Shown: one piece after another, positions 47,280-57,741 of the stretch
Numbering within the stretch: position 1 is the stretch's first letter
Layout of the letters: the number at the start of each line of letters is the position of its first letter
Assembly (NCBI GenBank): GCA_937958985.1
Contig: CALGLV010000004.1
Coordinates: forward strand, 1 to 58,867
Direction: 5' to 3'
From: an uncultured Aquimarina sp.
Lineage (GTDB): Bacteria > Bacteroidota > Bacteroidia > Flavobacteriales > Flavobacteriaceae
Length of the DNA: 58,867 bases
Notes under the pieces: generated by a model
Told to the model about the DNA's origin: nothing
The model's database searches: none
The model's input: the letters and a program-made list of their open reading frames with translations, nothing else
Program-made: the position numbers and the translations under genes

Positions 47280-47597
47280 ATGAGACAAGATATCGATCAA
47301 GACGAATGGATAGAATTAGTAGCTAATGATAAAAATGGTATAGTGCTTGATGTTAGAACTCCGGACGAGATAAGTGAAGGATATATAGCTAACATGAAAC
47401 CGATAGATTTTTTTGAAGGCCAGTTATTTTTAGAAGAAATTTCTAAATTAGATAAAACAAAAAACTATTACATATACTGTAGATCTGGAAACAGAAGCGG
47501 CCAAGCGTGTGATATCATGGAACAATTAGGCTTCGAAAATACCTACAATTTAGAAGGCGGTTTTATGAATTGGACTGGCGACATTATTGAAGATTAA
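47280..47597 (+). CDS. Rhodanese-domain protein
   Basis: 105 residues, one rhodanese domain. LDVRTPDEISEGYIANMKPI is the entry motif, and YIYCRSGNRSGQA holds the catalytic Cys67 with the six-residue loop; GGFMNWTGD closes the fold. No signal peptide, so cytoplasmic. It could carry sulfur from thiosulfate or persulfides. Divergent from the trp operon; no functional link is visible. Confidence 0.93.
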   Translation: MRQDIDQDEWIELVANDKNGIVLDVRTPDEISEGYIANMKPIDFFEGQLFLEEISKLDKTKNYYIYCRSGNRSGQACDIMEQLGFENTYNLEGGFMNWTGDIIED

Positions 47598-47702
47598 TTT
47601 TCCACCAATGATTGGTTAACACCTACTAAATCAATCATGGTTAACAACTATTAAGTTTTATTAACTAACGCTTTTAACTAAGTAATAAATTAAGTCCCAA
47701 AT

Positions 47703-48278
47703 ATGAAATTTTTAATTTACACATCCCTACTATTAACTTTTAGCTTCACTGCTTTTTCTCAAAAGTCTGTTGCTATAGAAAATCACTCTTTCGAATACGA
47801 CCTTAATACTTGGGATACCGGTGTTTGGGGAGACGGAAAAGACAAACCAATCGCATTTTTTGACACTGATGATTCTGGTCAAGAAGGCTCAAATTCTTTA
47901 AAAGTAACTATTCAAAAAAACTCTAGAGAGAAGAATGGCGATCAAATATTTTTAAAGAAAGACGGCTTCAAACTTAAAAAAGGAAAAAACTACAAAATTA
48001 CATTTTGGGCTAAGAGTAAGGCTTATAATGACAAAATTATGTTCAGAGTTTATTCTAGTACCGATACCGGAAGCTCTAAACCTTGGTGCGCTGTTTTAGA
48101 CAAAACTTTTGAATTTAAAGGCAATGGAAAGTGGAGAAAAATATCGCACACTTTTACCGCTGAACCTTTTTACGACAACACCGATGTTGACTACAAAAAC
48201 ATAGCTATTCTATTTGGTTTTGACAAAAGAATGGGTACCTATTTAATTGATAACATTTCGTTAGAAAGATTAAAATAA
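47703..48278 (+). CDS. Secreted protein with carbohydrate-binding-like (CBM4/9-type) domain
   Basis: 191 residues with a signal peptide (1-20, ending AFSQ). The mature part is one beta-sandwich: VAIENHSFEYDLNTWDTGVWG, the DDSGQEGSNSLKVTIQ stretch and KLKKGKNYKITFWAKSKA, ending GTYLIDNISLERLK. This order matches galactose-binding-like CBM4/9 domains. No catalytic module follows, so it probably binds a glycan or serves as an accessory protein. No obvious operon partner. Confidence 0.7.
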   Translation: MKFLIYTSLLLTFSFTAFSQKSVAIENHSFEYDLNTWDTGVWGDGKDKPIAFFDTDDSGQEGSNSLKVTIQKNSREKNGDQIFLKKDGFKLKKGKNYKITFWAKSKAYNDKIMFRVYSSTDTGSSKPWCAVLDKTFEFKGNGKWRKISHTFTAEPFYDNTDVDYKNIAILFGFDKRMGTYLIDNISLERLK

Positions 48279-48380
48279 CACTAAGTTGACTTATAACTTT
48301 TAGAGATGACCTATTTTAAGAAGCTCTAAAAGAGCTTTGTATTCTATGAGTTTATAAATCACTATCCAAAAAATCACTAA

Positions 48381-48417
48381 AACCCCCTTAAATTAATTTT
48401 AAGGGGGTTATTTTTTA
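48381..48417 (+). terminator. Terminator after the CBM-like gene
   Basis: AACCCCCTTAAA/TTTAAGGGGGTT stem with a short loop, then ATTTTTT on the plus strand. Confidence 0.88.
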
Positions 48418-48487
48418 CTTTCTCTTTTATTCACTAGCATTGTTAACAACTAAAGCTCCATCGCTTAAATAGCTTGTTTTAGATTAT

Positions 48488-48495
48488 TATATTTG
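48488..48495 (+). promoter_or_regulatory. -7 promoter element of gyrB
   Basis: TATATTTG fits TAnnTTTG, 28 bases before the ATG at 48524. A TTG is present but only 11 bases upstream. Confidence 0.4.
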
Positions 48496-48496
48496 A

Positions 48497-50461
<1,965 letters not shown>

Positions 50462-50494
50462 TCACTAAATAAGCAATACTTAATACCAATCAAT

Positions 50495-50521
50495 AAAAAG
50501 GAGCTTAACGCTCCTTTTTTT
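50495..50521 (+). terminator. Terminator after gyrB
   Basis: GGAGC/GCTCC stem (50500-50504, 50510-50514), loop TTAAC, then seven T on the plus strand. Confidence 0.88.
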
Positions 50522-50553
50522 GTACATTAATTTTAGCTAAAATTAAAATGACT

Positions 50554-50561
50554 TAACTTTG
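50554..50561 (+). promoter_or_regulatory. -7 promoter element of queE
   Basis: TAACTTTG fits TAnnTTTG, six bases before the ATG at 50568. A transcript starting about seven bases downstream would begin at or near the start codon, and this rules out the TTG at 50559. Confidence 0.5.
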
Positions 50562-50567
50562 CAGCCT

Positions 50568-51200
50568 ATGACAAAAGCAGAGATTAATCAATTAGTAGCC
50601 GAAGGAAAGATGCTTCCTTTAATGGAGGAGTTTTATACGATTCAGGGTGAAGGGTACCACAAAGGCACTGCGGCTTACTTTATTCGAATTGGCGGTTGCG
50701 ATGTAGGCTGCCACTGGTGCGATGTAAAAGAAAGCTGGAATGCCGAATTACACCCACCAACAAACACCGATCTTATTGCCGAAAACGCTACTAAATATAG
50801 CGATGTTGTTGTAGTTACAGGTGGCGAACCCTTAACATGGGACATGTCGCAACTCACCCAAAAACTTCAAAATAAAGGAGCTAAAACACATATTGAAACT
50901 TCTGGAGCTTACGAATTATCGGGTAATTGGGACTGGATATGTTTGTCTCCAAAAAAAATAAAACTACCCACCCAAAGCGTTTACGACAAAGCAAATGAGC
51001 TAAAAGTTATTGTGTATAACAATGCCGATTTTGATTTTGCCGAAAAACAAGCTTCGCAAGTTGGTAAGGATTGTATTTTATACCTGCAACCCGAATGGAG
51101 CAAAAAGGATGAAATGATTCCTTTAATTGTAGATTATGTTATGAAAAATCCGCAATGGAAAATATCACTACAAACGCACAAATATTTAAACATACCTTAA
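50568..51200 (+). CDS. queE: 7-carboxy-7-deazaguanine synthase
   Basis: Radical SAM enzyme that makes the deazaguanine ring for queuosine. 210 residues from the ATG. The cluster motif is Cys44-x3-Cys48-x2-Cys51 in IGGCDVGCHWCDVKESW, the QueE-typical CX3CX2C form. MEEFYTIQGEGYHKGTAAYF and VVVTGGEPLTWD are also diagnostic. The promoter motif supports this start over a TTG nine bases earlier. Other queuosine genes are not in the window. Confidence 0.95.
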   Translation: MTKAEINQLVAEGKMLPLMEEFYTIQGEGYHKGTAAYFIRIGGCDVGCHWCDVKESWNAELHPPTNTDLIAENATKYSDVVVVTGGEPLTWDMSQLTQKLQNKGAKTHIETSGAYELSGNWDWICLSPKKIKLPTQSVYDKANELKVIVYNNADFDFAEKQASQVGKDCILYLQPEWSKKDEMIPLIVDYVMKNPQWKISLQTHKYLNIP

Positions 51201-51202
51201 AC

Positions 51203-51243
51203 AAAAAAAAAGCTGTTAAGATTAAATCTTAACAGCTTTTTTT
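51203..51243. terminator. Bidirectional terminator between queE and the OmpA-family gene
   Basis: AAAAAAAGCTGTTAAGATT and its complement meet almost without a loop; A-run and T-run flank the stem on both strands, between convergent genes. Confidence 0.9.
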
Positions 51244-51266
51244 AGCATCAAAATAGTAGCATTAGC

Positions 51267-53348
51267 TTAATTTGCCAATTTAATTTCTACTCTTCTATTA
51301 ATTTTTCTTCCAGCTGCTGTCGCATTAGTTGCTATCGGATTAACCTCTCCATAACCCACTGCATTTAATCGAGAAGCTGTAATACCTTTCCCAATAAAAT
51401 ATACTTTTACTGCTATTGCTCTTTCTTCAGACAATAATTGATTTGAACGTTCAGCCCCCACACTATCAGTATATCCATTAATATTAAAATTAGCATTAGG
51501 ATATTCACTCAATACACTTTCAATAGACTCTAAAGCCGCATAAGTTTCGGAAGTAAAACTAGCTTTACCTGAGTTAAAATTAATCACCTTAGCATAAGAG
51601 TTTAATGTTTTTTCCACTTCTTTAGCTTCTTCACTTTCTGCAACTAATTTTTTTATTTCTGGGCAACCGCCATTACTAGCCACACCAAAAACATCCGGAC
51701 ATTTATCCAACACATTTGGCACACCATCATTATCGGTATCCACTACTTCTGGGCAACCATTATTAGCCACCGTACCAAAATCATTAGGACACTTATCCAA
51801 AGAATCTATTACGGTATCGCCATCGGTATCCAAAACAACCGGCTCTTGCTCAACTAACTCTTCAACAATTGGTGCAACAGCAACCTCTTTAACAACAGGA
51901 CAACCGTTATTACTAATAACACCCGCTTCATTTGGGCACTCATCATCCCTATCAGCAACACCGTCACCATCCTTATCTTTAATTTTTTTGTTTCTTCCTT
52001 TAGAGTAGTAAATTGGTATCTTCAAACCTGCATAAACATCAATAGACTTTGATTTATCTGAAATTACATTTGAAATTATAGAACCCGAACCTGCATACAA
52101 TGGTCCAAATCTAAAACCAGCACCCCAATTAAAACCAGAAAACTGACGGATTCCTATTGGAGAATACAAACTAAAAAATTGTGTTTCTAAACGCGGAGTT
52201 AGCGTTACCGAATTTTCTATTCTATTTGCATCAGCTTCATCTTCTCCTATTAAAGAGAAATCGGTGTTTAAATTCAAATACAACCTACTCCACGCATTCC
52301 AATCTAAATTTAAATGCATTGCTGCAGGAAGTTTAATTTTTTTAGAAATTGAACCCTGAGTCTCAACATTATCAAAATCTACAGAATCCAAGTCTAAATC
52401 CTCAAAATTATCTCTGTTAAAATTACCAACACCTGTAAAATCAAAAACACGTTCAGGCGCATCATCATAAGTTAACGAACCTATATCTGTAATAGAAAAA
52501 CCTGCTTTTAATAAATATTTGTTTTTATTCTTTAAATCAAAGTTTTTATCATCTGGACGGTATTCGTAAACTACACCAAAATCAAAACCAAAACCAGTAG
52601 AAGCTACTTCAAATTCAATTTCATCATCACTACTAAAAGGCTCGTTGTTTCCATCACTATCGAAGTTTTCACTAAATGAATACCTTACAGAACCATCAAC
52701 AGCCCCTTCTAACTGATTCGGCTCAAACCTAGCCCCTAAATCATTTGCAGTAGCTGAAGCATAACCAACTCCTTGCAAGTATTTTGCTGTTAATCCTGCT
52801 TTAAGGAAATGTTTCCCGTTATTTAGAAAAACCCTACCATACGTTAATCCAATTTCTCCCCAAACATGGGCTGTAGAACGCAAATTAACATTATTAACAT
52901 CAAAAATCTCTTGATCAAAATCGCTAGACTCAAAAAATTCTACCAAATCACCTGGCACTCTGTTTAGGTTAGTAAAAGCACGCGCCCTTGTAGTTAAAGC
53001 AATCGCATTTTTAGCATTAATATTAAACAGTACCGAAGGTCCTAAAATATCAAAATTTAAGGCTGCCGAATTATTAGCACTTGGATCTAAATTTTCGTCG
53101 TCATCAAAATCAATATCTTCGCCCCCTAAAACATTCGATAAATTTACCGAAGCATAATCATTACTTAAATAGGCACTCGCACTCACCAAATTGAAATCAA
53201 TTTTAGTACGGGAGTCTACAACATTAGCCGGATTGGATAACACCCCATGCACACCATTAAAGTTATCGGTATTTAACCCTATATAACTCTGTGCTATAAC
53301 CCCTAACGGCGAAAACAACACAAAAACTTTAAATAGATTTAGTTTCAT
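51267..53348 (-). CDS. OmpA-family outer-membrane protein with barrel-like N-terminal region and thrombospondin-3-type repeats
   Basis: 693 residues. Signal peptide (1-19), then a long barrel-like region (about 20-460) resembling DUF5723: SYIGLNTDNFNGVHGVLSNPANV at its start. Next come three calcium-binding repeats of D-x-D-x-D-G type (KDKDGDGVADRDDECPN, DTDGDTVIDSLDKCPN, DTDNDGVPNVLDKCPD), then an OmpA C-terminal peptidoglycan domain with NINGYTDSVGAERSNQLLSEERA and RRVEIKL. It ties the outer membrane to the wall. The combination is common in Bacteroidota. Confidence 0.88.
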   Translation of the reverse strand: MKLNLFKVFVLFSPLGVIAQSYIGLNTDNFNGVHGVLSNPANVVDSRTKIDFNLVSASAYLSNDYASVNLSNVLGGEDIDFDDDENLDPSANNSAALNFDILGPSVLFNINAKNAIALTTRARAFTNLNRVPGDLVEFFESSDFDQEIFDVNNVNLRSTAHVWGEIGLTYGRVFLNNGKHFLKAGLTAKYLQGVGYASATANDLGARFEPNQLEGAVDGSVRYSFSENFDSDGNNEPFSSDDEIEFEVASTGFGFDFGVVYEYRPDDKNFDLKNKNKYLLKAGFSITDIGSLTYDDAPERVFDFTGVGNFNRDNFEDLDLDSVDFDNVETQGSISKKIKLPAAMHLNLDWNAWSRLYLNLNTDFSLIGEDEADANRIENSVTLTPRLETQFFSLYSPIGIRQFSGFNWGAGFRFGPLYAGSGSIISNVISDKSKSIDVYAGLKIPIYYSKGRNKKIKDKDGDGVADRDDECPNEAGVISNNGCPVVKEVAVAPIVEELVEQEPVVLDTDGDTVIDSLDKCPNDFGTVANNGCPEVVDTDNDGVPNVLDKCPDVFGVASNGGCPEIKKLVAESEEAKEVEKTLNSYAKVINFNSGKASFTSETYAALESIESVLSEYPNANFNINGYTDSVGAERSNQLLSEERAIAVKVYFIGKGITASRLNAVGYGEVNPIATNATAAGRKINRRVEIKLAN

Positions 53349-53488
53349 AAAATAAAATTTTAGTTAGTTTAAGTTGCGAATTTAAATAAAAAATAGTGCA
53401 CGATTACTATACTAAAGAACCGTATTTCAAAAGTTAAAGCTGTAAAATCTAATTTATTAAAAGATTAGTCTCTCAAAGTTCAAATGCA

Positions 53489-53496
53489 TAAATTTG
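53489..53496 (+). promoter_or_regulatory. Possible -7 promoter element of ffh
   Basis: TAAATTTG fits TAnnTTTG, 24 bases before the ATG at 53521. It lies within the open-frame stretch upstream, supporting the ATG at 53521. Confidence 0.4.
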
Positions 53497-53520
53497 CATT
53501 TCTATTTATTACCTAAAATT

Positions 53521-54858
53521 ATGTTTGATAATTTAAGCGATAAGCTTGATAAAGCGCTACATGTACTAAAAGGTCATGGCCAAATTACCGAAATTAATGT
53601 TGCTGAAACTTTAAAAGAAGTGAGGCGCGCATTAGTAGATGCCGATGTTAATTACAAGATTGCTAAAGAATTTACCGCCGAGGTAAAGAAAAAGGCAATG
53701 GGCCAGGATGTACTAAAAAGTTTAAAACCTGGACAATTAATGGTGAAGTTGGTAAAAGATCAACTTACCGAACTTATGGGTGGCGATGTTGCTGGCATTA
53801 ATTTAGCCGACAGCCCTTCTATCGTTTTAATGTCTGGTTTGCAAGGATCGGGTAAAACTACTTTCTCTGGAAAACTAGCACAGTTTTTAAAAAATAAAAA
53901 AACAAAAAAACCCTTATTAGTAGCTTGTGATGTATACCGCCCAGCTGCAATTGATCAGCTACACATTGTTGGAGATCAAATTGGAGTTGAAGTTTACAGC
54001 GACAAAGAAAATAACGACCCTGTTGCAATTGCCAAAGCCGGTGTGGCTCATGCAAAAGCAAATGGCTATAATTTAGTTATTATAGATACCGCAGGTCGCT
54101 TGGCTGTGGACGAGGAAATGATGAACGAAATTTCGAACATCCACAAAGCCATAAACCCTTCCGAAACTTTATTTGTGGTTGACTCCATGACGGGTCAGGA
54201 TGCAGTAAATACGGCAAAGGCATTTAACGATGTTTTAAATTTTGACGGTGTTATTTTAACAAAACTTGATGGTGACACCCGTGGTGGAGCTGCGCTTTCT
54301 ATAAAATCGGTAGTTAATAAACCTATAAAGTTTATTGGTACTGGCGAAAAAATGGAAGCTATAGATATTTTCTACCCAGATCGTATGGCCGATCGTATTT
54401 TGGGAATGGGAGATGTGGTATCGCTTGTTGAACGCGCTCAAGAGCAATTTGACGAAGACGAAGCCCGCAAACTACAAAAGAAAATTGCTAAAGATCAGTT
54501 TGGATTTGACGACTTTTTAAGCCAAATACAACAGATTAAAAAAATGGGTAACATCAAAGACTTGATGGGCATGATTCCGGGTATGGGAAAAGCCTTAAAA
54601 GATATTGATATAGACGATGATGCCTTTAAACATATAGAAGCCATGATTAACTCCATGACTCCTAGCGAAAGACAAAATCCGCATAGTATTAATGCTAGCA
54701 GAAAAAAACGTATTGGTAAAGGTTCTGGAACCTCGGTACAAGAAGTAAACCAACTCCTGAAACAATTTAACCAAATGGGTAAAATGATGAAGATGATGCA
54801 AGGGAGTGGCGGAAAACGAATGATGCAAATGATGCAAGGCATTCCTGGAATGCGCTAA
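53521..54858 (+). CDS. ffh: Signal recognition particle protein (SRP54 homologue)
   Basis: GTPase that takes ribosomes making membrane proteins to FtsY and SecYEG. 445 residues from the ATG (MFDNLSDKLDKAL). N domain to about residue 85; G1 GLQGSGKTTFSGKLA, G3 DTAGRLAVDEEM, G4 TKLDGDTRGGAALS; methionine-rich M domain from about 320 (SDKL... MGKMMKMMQGSGGKRMMQMM). In-frame sequence upstream to 53494 lacks a good start. folD follows by 15 bases. Confidence 0.97.
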   Translation: MFDNLSDKLDKALHVLKGHGQITEINVAETLKEVRRALVDADVNYKIAKEFTAEVKKKAMGQDVLKSLKPGQLMVKLVKDQLTELMGGDVAGINLADSPSIVLMSGLQGSGKTTFSGKLAQFLKNKKTKKPLLVACDVYRPAAIDQLHIVGDQIGVEVYSDKENNDPVAIAKAGVAHAKANGYNLVIIDTAGRLAVDEEMMNEISNIHKAINPSETLFVVDSMTGQDAVNTAKAFNDVLNFDGVILTKLDGDTRGGAALSIKSVVNKPIKFIGTGEKMEAIDIFYPDRMADRILGMGDVVSLVERAQEQFDEDEARKLQKKIAKDQFGFDDFLSQIQQIKKMGNIKDLMGMIPGMGKALKDIDIDDDAFKHIEAMINSMTPSERQNPHSINASRKKRIGKGSGTSVQEVNQLLKQFNQMGKMMKMMQGSGGKRMMQMMQGIPGMR

Positions 54859-54873
54859 ATAAATAAATCCTAA

Positions 54874-55755
54874 ATGAATATTTTAGACGGAAAAAAAGTA
54901 AGCAACGACATTAAGAATGAAATTGCCGAAATAGTAACTAAAATGAAAGCTAAAGGCGAAAAAGTTCCTCATTTGGCTGCTGTATTAGTTGGTGAAAATG
55001 GTGCTAGTTTAACTTATGTTAATAGTAAAGTAAAATCTTGCGAACGTATTGGTTTTGATTCTACTTTAGTAAAATTAGATGCCGATATTACCGAAGAAAA
55101 ACTATTGGCTGAAATAGAAAAATTAAACACTAACGATGCTATTGACGGATTTATAGTACAACTACCACTTCCTAAGCATATAGACGAGCAAAAAATACTA
55201 CTTGCCGTTAACCCCGATAAAGATGTGGATGGGTTTCACCCTACCAACTTTGGAAAAATGGCCTTGGACATGCCCAGCTTTATACCGGCAACCCCTTTTG
55301 GAATTATAGAACTTTTAGAACGTTACAAAGTAGAAACTTCTGGTAAGCACTGTGTAGTAATTGGACGAAGCCACATTGTTGGTAGACCCATGAGTATACT
55401 TATGAGTCGTAAAGGATTTCCTGGCGACGCTACAGTAACTTTAACACATAGTAGAACCCAAAACTTAGAAGCCATTACCAAAGAGGCTGATATTGTTATT
55501 TCGGCTTTAGGCGTTCCTAATTTCTTGAAAGCAAATATGGTTAAAGAAGGTGCTGTTATTATAGATGTTGGTATTACGCGTGTTACCGACTCTGAAGCCC
55601 CTAGAGGCTACCGAATTGTTGGTGATGTGGATTATAATGAAGTTGCTCCTAAATCGTCGTACATCACTCCTGTACCAGGTGGTGTTGGACCAATGACTAT
55701 AGCAATGCTTCTTAAAAATACATTACTAGCCAGATCAAGACATAACCAAGCTTAG
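54874..55755 (+). CDS. folD: Bifunctional methylenetetrahydrofolate dehydrogenase / cyclohydrolase
   Basis: Interconverts methylene-, methenyl- and formyl-tetrahydrofolate. 293 residues. Active-site lysine in [15 protein letters not shown], folate stretch [18 protein letters not shown], then [10 protein letters not shown], and the NADP Rossmann part [28 protein letters not shown] near the end. Cotranscribed with ffh. Confidence 0.98.
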   Translation: MNILDGKKVSNDIKNEIAEIVTKMKAKGEKVPHLAAVLVGENGASLTYVNSKVKSCERIGFDSTLVKLDADITEEKLLAEIEKLNTNDAIDGFIVQLPLPKHIDEQKILLAVNPDKDVDGFHPTNFGKMALDMPSFIPATPFGIIELLERYKVETSGKHCVVIGRSHIVGRPMSILMSRKGFPGDATVTLTHSRTQNLEAITKEADIVISALGVPNFLKANMVKEGAVIIDVGITRVTDSEAPRGYRIVGDVDYNEVAPKSSYITPVPGGVGPMTIAMLLKNTLLARSRHNQA

Positions 55756-55780
55756 TTACTCGTAACTACTTGCAATCAAT

Positions 55781-55822
55781 AAAACCCCATTCTGTACTTA
55801 AAATACAGAATGGGTTTTTTTT
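55781..55822 (+). terminator. Terminator after folD
   Basis: ACCCCATTCTGTA/TACAGAATGGGT stem with a short loop and eight T after it on the plus strand. Confidence 0.9.
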
Positions 55823-55840
55823 AATAGTAACATTTAGGCC

Positions 55841-55880
55841 AAAAAAAAGCCAAACTATCAATTGATAGTTTGGCTTTTTT
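55841..55880 (-). terminator. Terminator after the SH3 protein gene
   Basis: Palindrome AGCCAAACTATCAATTGATAG and its complement with A- and T-runs on both sides; about 46 bases past the stop of the minus-strand gene and able to act in both directions. Confidence 0.88.
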
Positions 55881-55926
55881 AATATCTATAAAATTAAGAA
55901 TACATACTTAATTTAAGTTACCGCTT

Positions 55927-56754
55927 CTAGTCATTAAACTCATCTTCCGAAATATCGTCTGTTGCCAAACCGTTTCCTCCGTTATGATCTACATCTAATG
56001 ATAATTCATACGATGGTAATTCAATACCTTCACTTGTTCTAACTGGTGAGAAATCTACGATATCATCTCCTTTTTCGTACTGAGGCTTTTTAGTAAATTT
56101 CCCTGTACATCTGTTATTCAAGTTTGTTTCTTTCCATTCCTGTCCGTAAGCTATTTTTAAATAGTACTTTCCTTTAGGAATATTTTTCATATCGTGGTTA
56201 TCACCTGCTTTAATAAAAGCAATTCTGTAAGTAACCTCTTCTCCGTTTGGAGTATCAATTTTTATAAGCTTAACTACAGCTTCTGATTCCGAACCTTCAT
56301 TTTTAATAATTAAATGGTTGTCCATTTTGTAATCAAATTCAGGAACAATATTTAAACACTGTGGCGTTTCACCAGTTTCATATTCTGTTTCATCCCAATC
56401 TTCATACTCATCGTTAGCAGCGCTGTTGTTATCAACATAAACTTCTCTATCTCTGTAAACAACTCTTTCAACAACTTCTGGTTGCCTTACTGGCGCAGCA
56501 ATAGCAATTAAATCACTATTATTCATAAAACCATTTGTGTTACCATATTGTACAGCCCACCATTCGCCGTAAGAGTCATCTATAAGCTGAACTTGATCCC
56601 CTTTATTCAGTTCTTGAATAACAGAAAATATTGGTTTTGGTCCACTTCTAATAAAAGAGGTTGGTACGGATACAAAATAAAGTTCTTCTTGCGCAACAAG
56701 TTGGGTTAAACTTAAACTCAGAAAAACAACGATTGAAGCTAGTATTGTTTTCAT
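55927..56754 (-). CDS. Secreted protein with bacterial SH3 domain
   Basis: 275 residues with a signal peptide (1-20, ending LVAQ). An SH3-like domain covers about 28-85 (SFIRSGPKPIFSVIQELNKGDQVQLID, then SYGEWWAVQYGNTNGFMNNSDL). A charged linker follows (VVERVVYRDREVYVDN, then Glu/Asp-rich to 130), and the C-terminal half is one beta-rich domain with Cys132 and Cys218 that could pair. It may bind peptidoglycan. The C-terminal domain is not a family I recognise. Confidence 0.7.
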   Translation of the reverse strand: MKTILASIVVFLSLSLTQLVAQEELYFVSVPTSFIRSGPKPIFSVIQELNKGDQVQLIDDSYGEWWAVQYGNTNGFMNNSDLIAIAAPVRQPEVVERVVYRDREVYVDNNSAANDEYEDWDETEYETGETPQCLNIVPEFDYKMDNHLIIKNEGSESEAVVKLIKIDTPNGEEVTYRIAFIKAGDNHDMKNIPKGKYYLKIAYGQEWKETNLNNRCTGKFTKKPQYEKGDDIVDFSPVRTSEGIELPSYELSLDVDHNGGNGLATDDISEDEFND

Positions 56755-56952
56755 AATATTATTTTTTTAATTCGATAGAAACATTTCAACAAGTGTGCCA
56801 AATTTACGGCAAAGATATAGTTGTATTTCCAAATATAGTTAAAAATAGTAAAATAATCGACAAAATACACGTTTTTATCAATTAAAACCATTCATAGAAT
56901 TTTGCAATGTTAATTGTAACTATTTAGCAAACATTGCCATTACTGGGTTTAA

Positions 56953-57651
56953 CTAAATCACTATATCGTTGTAAATTTGATCTTTAGTAAGCAATCGATA
57001 CGCGCCTACGGGAGTATCTTCAATTTTAATGTGCATAATTCGTACACGTTTTAATTTAATTACCTCATATCCCAAATATTCGCACATTCTTCGTATTTGC
57101 CTATTTAAACCTTGGGTTAACACTATTCTAAAAGTAAATTTAGAAATCATTTCGACCACACACTCTTTAGTTATAGTATCTAATATAGGAATTCCTGCGC
57201 TCATTCGCGCCATAAAATCATCATTTATTAGTTTATCTACCGTAACAATATATTCTTTTTCGTGGTTATACCTAGACCGTAATATTTTATTTACCACATC
57301 GCCATCGCTAGTAAGTAATATTAAACCCTCACTTGGTTTGTCTAACCTGCCTATAGGAAATATGCGTTGCGGAAAATTTATAAAATCTATAATATTATCT
57401 TCATCGCGGGGGTCGGTAGTACATACTATACCTACGGGTTTGTTAAAAGCCAAATACACATGAGCGTTTTGGGCATCTTGTACTTTTTCGCCATCTACAT
57501 ATATAGTATCGCCTTTAGAAACCTTTTGCCCCATAACCGGTAGCGCGTTGTTTACTAAAATGCGTTGCTCTTCTATAAGTTTATCGGCGGCGCGGCGCGA
57601 ACAAAAACCTATTTGACTTAAATATTTATTTAGGCGAATACTCGTTTCCAA
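56953..57651 (-). CDS. rluF: 23S rRNA pseudouridine synthase, RluF-like
   Basis: 232 residues. S4 RNA-binding domain (5-65: IRLNKYLSQIGFCSRRAAD), then the catalytic domain with GRLDKPSEGL around Asp104 and RIVLTQGLNRQIRRMCEYLGYEV. The RsuA/RluF-branch motif is clear; the closest match in pattern is RluF, which acts on position 2604 of 23S rRNA in E. coli, though RluB/RluE are related. Length fits the shorter RluF forms. Confidence 0.85.
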   Translation of the reverse strand: METSIRLNKYLSQIGFCSRRAADKLIEEQRILVNNALPVMGQKVSKGDTIYVDGEKVQDAQNAHVYLAFNKPVGIVCTTDPRDEDNIIDFINFPQRIFPIGRLDKPSEGLILLTSDGDVVNKILRSRYNHEKEYIVTVDKLINDDFMARMSAGIPILDTITKECVVEMISKFTFRIVLTQGLNRQIRRMCEYLGYEVIKLKRVRIMHIKIEDTPVGAYRLLTKDQIYNDIVI

Positions 57652-57671
57652 TACAGTTAAATTTTATAACA

Positions 57672-57703
57672 CAAAAGTACTTAAAAAACAAAAGCCCTCG
57701 CAA
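57672..57703 (-). promoter_or_regulatory. Promoter of rluF
   Basis: Minus-strand TTG (57703-57701), 21 bases, TACTTTTG (57679-57672), about 20 bases before the ATG at 57651. The TTG lies inside the terminator stem of the upstream porin gene. Confidence 0.55.
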
Positions 57704-57715
57704 TGCGAGGGCTTT
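57688..57715 (-). terminator. Terminator after the porin gene
   Basis: AAGCCCTCGC/GCGAGGGCTT stem (ten perfect pairs) with a three-base loop and a T-rich tail on the minus strand. Confidence 0.9.
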
Positions 57716-57741
57716 CATAAATATTTTATTTTCTTCTAAAA

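Noticed and set aside
57029..57463. Plus-strand open frame of 144 codons opposite rluF
   Set aside because: Antisense to a clear pseudouridine synthase; no domain or start context.
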